NCBI RefSeq assembly: GCF_027596085.1
Contig: NC_072471.1
Coordinates: 12,273,810 to 12,337,809 of the forward strand
Source of the DNA: Anoplopoma fimbria
Taxonomy: Eukaryota > Chordata > Actinopteri > Perciformes > Anoplopomatidae
DNA length: 64,000 nucleotides
Direction of reading: 5' to 3'
Part shown: piece after piece, positions 59,916 to 64,000 of the stretch
Layout of the letters: each line of letters starts with the position of its first letter
Position numbering within the stretch: the stretch's first letter is position 1
Translations under genes and position numbers: made by a program
Notes under the pieces: model-generated
Databases searched by the model: none
Told to the model about the DNA's origin: nothing
Seen by the model: only the letters and a program-made list of their open reading frames with translations

Positions 59916-62344
59916 TCTTGTTTCTCTAATTTGTCAATAGTAATACATTTTTCAATTCAAGCAGAGTTTGGTGGTACAATTGTGTTTTCGTAGGAATGAC
60001 AAATACATTTTGAATGCTTAATGTTAACATTCTTTGTATGTATATATTTGTTTTATTCTGAGGATCTGTTTGAGATTAACTAAGTCTATGTCCATGCTTC
60101 TTCTCCAGGCAGCGGACAGCTGTTGACAAATGATGAGAAGTAACAACATTTAGAGTATTGTGGTAAACAAAAACTTTCTAGTCTTGAGGTGGATTCTGCA
60201 GTTGAATATGTTATTTTAGTTTACAAAGCTGGTACTTCTCACTGTTTGATGTAATAGAATCGCAGCATTTCAAGTCTTGAATTGCCTCTCAGTGTAAAGT
60301 CACAGCTGGAAAGTATAATGATATTTCTTTTGTAACTTTCCGAAATATAAGTCTGAATCTCATTTGAAAACGGCTACATACAGTCTTTACCTTAGCCGTA
60401 GCATTGGTAGCTAACCCCAAAAAGGTCTGTGGTTTGAAAAGAAATAATCTATAGAAGATCATATATATTTATAGCCTGTACGCGCATGCATGTATGTGTA
60501 CATGTGTCTGGGCTGATTCAGTAGAAATTAAGCAAGAGAAGTTCTGACTTTGGCTTATTACCAATGAGGAAATCATCTCTCGCCCCTGTGATTGCAAGCA
60601 AGTTAGCTCTACCCCCAGGGGCCCATGTGTATCTATTAAAGCGTGCACTTCCAGGTGTGCACGTAGCAGGCATGACCACAATACAGGTGCTGAAAATGCA
60701 GTTAAAGTGTTTTCGCTTTCCTCTTCATGATCAGATCCAAGTGGGGGGCTCAGCACAAGCATCCCCTCCCTCCTCCACGACTGCACTGTTTTTCGGGAAA
60801 GGCCTGTGTTGACAGGCCCTTCATTAGAGTCTTTGTCCTGGAAGAACCTAGTACATAATTAATGTCTCCATGATGGATTACATGGGTGGATTGCAAACAG
60901 CGAAGAGGTCGGCAGAAAACGGCAGAATTGATGCGAGGCTATTTTCCCCATTGAACACGCCTACTGTGTGCCCCTTCTGCACTGGCACCAAAATTGCTGA
61001 TTAAAAAGTCACAATATTTACAACAGCGGTGACTTTAGTGCAGGTGCGGCTGAAAATTAACCCCCTGTGCCTTTTACTCCGCTGCTTTTTCTGCGTGCCT
61101 ATGCGTGGGAATCGAAAGCTGCTGCGGCCCGACAAATGATCATCTTCATTGCGATCCTCACAGGTGGGGCTTTGGGTGGATGTAAGCCATTAATCAAAGC
61201 CATCGTTAATGATGCAGAAAGTGCTGTGGAAATTAAACTCCTTCTGTTCCTGTTTCCATAATGTTGGGGTGCTCTGTGTTTGAGCTGGTATGATGAAGAG
61301 TTAGCTATCTGGTTCTTCCTCTTCATTAATCAGTAAGAAAACTGTGCACACTGATGTCAGTTATGTAAGTGTAAGCTAGCTGCTGCTATCACACCATTGA
61401 ATTACAATGAGCTCGAGGTGTCGCCCCTTTATGTCAAATTGCAGCTCAATAGTTCAGTTTAATGATTTAAATATTTGAGTTCCAGATAGAATGCCGGGAT
61501 GAACATCAATGTGCTGACTTTCCTCACAACCTCCAGGCTATGTTTTAATAAAATGAACCGAATCAGAGCTAATTGCAACACATGGGTTTTTTACATAAGA
61601 GATCAAGTGGGCTCAAGTGGAATGGCATCTCATTGAAAGAGCAGGGAATGTTTGATCTCAGTGTTTTTCATGTAATACCCTCCCAAGGGAAGCCAAGTGC
61701 AATTTTATCCACCATTTCCAGAGTTTTTGGAAATATAGTTTATATCTGACAGGAACTGCTTTGCACTATTCGCCCCAAAAAACCTGCATGCCTTGAGGTT
61801 GTTAGAACCTCGGTATTCTGAGCTGTCCTGGTGCTCGTCAGTCATCTCCCTGGCAGTTTTTGAGATTTCATTTTAAATAAATTTGTCTGTCTTTTGCCAG
61901 TGTTCGCTGTACAGTCTGCTGCGCCGGCGGATGAAGTGACTCGCTCAATTATACATTTACTTAGACAAGTAATAAAGCGCTGCCACTCTCTGCCAAAGCT
62001 GGGGCTTATTATACCGGCTGTACAAGCTGTTTTCCCAGCCTCCTGTTCCTCCCCTCTCACTGATCAAGACGTTCCTCCCAAAGAGAGGCACACTTATTGG
62101 AGACTGCAACTCCCAGCAGTGTACTCATGCACAGTTGAAAGCCCCATCCTTACAGTTTTGTCTAATTATAAAACCATGTTTTTCCCCTCACATGGGGTGG
62201 TAGTCTTCAGATACAGTTATGTTAGATCACTATTTAACCCAGTCACAAGATATATATTTTTTTGGCATTGTACGTTTCTGAACCAAAAAGATGTTTGAAA
62301 AATGCGTTAAATATCGGCCTCGAATCACGCTTGCAGAAACACAC
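59916..62344. other. non-coding stretch; candidate conserved blocks at 60.56-61.26 kb
   Basis: From about 60560 to 61260 the sequence is of even composition, with motifs such as CATTAATCAAAGCCATCGTTAATGATG (61188-61214) that suit developmental enhancers. A 134-codon frame at 61894-62298 has no recognisable domain. No gene is supported, and conservation is untested. Confidence 0.35.
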
Positions 62345-62830
62345 AATGGCGTGCGTTGTGAAACGATAACTCAAGGCCAAAAAATGACTTGGTTAAAGTA
62401 AAAAAAAAGATCATGGTTCTTGTTTATATAAAGTAATAACTTTACAACCCAACATAAGTATTGTGCCAACATAACTATGCTAAATAAGTAACAATCGCCC
62501 ATAGCAGACTTTTAAAAACATTAAAGTAACATTAAGTAACAAGCGTGACACCGTTAAGTAATAACCCTATAGTAAATAGAGAATTTGTTACAGGAACTGC
62601 TTTTAAATAAAGCAGTTTGTTTGACCCATCAACCATCTCTACCACACACCCTTATTGGGCTTTCTCACTTTTTATACTCGTTACTACACCACCTAACTCT
62701 CAATAACAGTTGATTTGTAAACTACGTCACTTGCTCTGACAAAATGCAAAGACTACGTCCTTCAACGTATCCCCTGGTTGGCAGTAACGTAGAATGAAAA
62801 CATTCGTTCCTGGCGACTGGGTTGATCTCT
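62345..62830. repeat. suspected interspersed repeat, family not identified
   Basis: Phrases such as AAATGACTTGGTTAAAGTAA, AAGATCATGGTTCTTG, ACTACACCACCTAACT and ACGTAGAATGAAAACATTCG resemble a repeat I recall from perch-like fishes, but no second copy lies in this window. Held with low confidence. Confidence 0.3.
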
Positions 62831-63540
62831 TCCAACATCCTCACATGATGACATCAGTCCAGCCTCGAACTGGTTCCATGTCTACAAAATATAAGCTTCA
62901 TCAGAAATATTTGCTTTGATCTTAATGCTCACCACAACAAAGGTTATGAAAAAAAATAACTTCAAAACAGATGATGCAATCACATTTTTATGGAAGAGAA
63001 ATAACATTTTCCCTTTGCGCATTGTTTATGGCTACCCTTTCATGAAATCATGTTAAAGCTGACACACAGCCAGGGCGTTTGATGCGGTAAAAACCTGCTG
63101 TAGGAATAGAATGTCCCATTTGTTTGTGAAGGGCAGCCGCATAAAAGAGCATCTCTTATGAGCTCCAGTTCGAGGAGGCACCCGGAAAACACTCAATGCA
63201 CGATTCACACGCAGCTTTTCCATGAGAACTCTCTTCTTATTTATTTAAGGATGATGTCCTTTGGGGGGAAATTGTCTTGACATGTTCCTACTGACTGGAT
63301 CTGAACTTACAACTTATATACCTCCATTCTAAATGTACTAAGCCTACTTTCTCTACAAGCACTTGAAAACTGCAAACCATCATAATGTGCAAAATCCCCC
63401 GGGAGGCCATTTCTTCTTCCTTACAGCGAGAGCTTCTGATTGAATTGACAGCTTGTGCTTGGCTGCTGCATTTGGCAAACGGTGACGGAAAGCGGTCTTA
63501 TCCCCGAAGTTAACGCTCCACTAATCGGACATGCGTGCGT
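62831..63540. other. non-coding stretch, nothing recognised
   Basis: No frame above 60 codons and no recognised repeat. Confidence 0.6.
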
Positions 63541-63563
63541 GAGAGAGAGAGAGAGAGAGAGAG
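63541..63563. repeat. (GA)n microsatellite, 23 bp
   Basis: About 11 perfect GA units. Confidence 0.95.
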
Positions 63564-64000
63564 CTTCATCTTAAACCAATTAGAAAACTTGATAGTCTTA
63601 AATTAACCTGAGCTAGATTCAAGCAATGCTTCTTTCCATTCCCTGTAACCTCAATTTCTCTCACAATCACACACTCACTCACTTTGACACATCCTCTGCC
63701 TCATAGCTAATAATTTAGCAACTATCACATGATCATATACACTTTCTGAAAGGTAATGGTATTGACACGTTTTTAATCTTATTGCAGAATTATGACTTGA
63801 GGATAGAAACAGCTCTTCCAATTAACACTGCAGCACCTTTGGGGTGCAAATGATTGTTCATCACTTCACCGTAATGTGTCTTGATGAAAATGGATACCTG
63901 AAAACTCCACACATGCTCTTATAGACATCTGCGTAGCCGTGAAGTTCGATGATAACGTCTGCGGAAGAGCTCTTATCATATCCTCAGTCATCTGTAAAAG
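63564..64000. other. non-coding stretch at the window edge, nothing recognised
   Basis: AT-rich, no frame over 60 codons. Any feature crossing the end is invisible. Confidence 0.6.

Overview
The window looks like nuclear DNA of a ray-finned fish, probably a percomorph teleost. The evidence is its repeats: very long pure (GT)n arrays, a tRNA-headed SINE of the V-SINE type with an (ATGG)n tail, a hAT-type miniature element built on AAGTAAAAGTAC motifs, an L2/CR1-like LINE fragment, and several anonymous repeats that I recall from perch-like fish genomes. There are no bacterial operons, no Shine-Dalgarno spacing, no rRNA and no CRISPR array.

I can support no intact protein-coding gene. The longest open frames are explained by GT/CA microsatellites, homopolymers, transposon sequence read in the wrong sense, or chance. 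The 64 kb is therefore most likely a gene desert or the inside of a very large intron. Single exons of a long gene could still be hidden, because short exons cannot be recognised reliably without alignment.

Layout. 0-1.1 kb: an open minus-strand frame of unknown meaning, a frameshifted hAT transposase remnant (minus strand) and a repeat scrap. 1.1-11.7 kb: unique AT-rich DNA with three (GT)n arrays of 141-151 bp. 11.7-12.3 kb: an older repeat split by a V-SINE that still has a perfect 12-bp target duplication. 15.0-15.4 kb: a hAT-type MITE with a perfect 8-bp target duplication; a worn relative lies at 19.3-19.8 kb. 20.8 kb: a strong splice-acceptor-like site. 22.6 and 49.0 kb: two more copies of the repeat that hosts the SINE. 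17.4, 27.0, 37.1 and 43.6 kb: four copies of one teleost repeat (TTAGCATGCTAAC type). 29.4-29.9 kb: a nearly identical 194-bp local duplication. 31.2 kb: a fourth GT array. 40.7-41.8 kb: a dead LINE reverse transcriptase on the minus strand. 47.2-48.0 and 59.6-59.9 kb: two copies of a diverged foldback element. 52.8-53.2 and 59.2-59.5 kb: CpG-richer patches that could be regulatory or exonic. The rest is low-copy-looking DNA in which I see nothing specific.

No set of genes works together here. The history that can be read is one of repeat insertion, nesting and decay. I found no convincing new biological system. The points most worth following are the cluster of short-loop perfect hairpins, the recent 194-bp duplication, the nested SINE and the splice-like sites.
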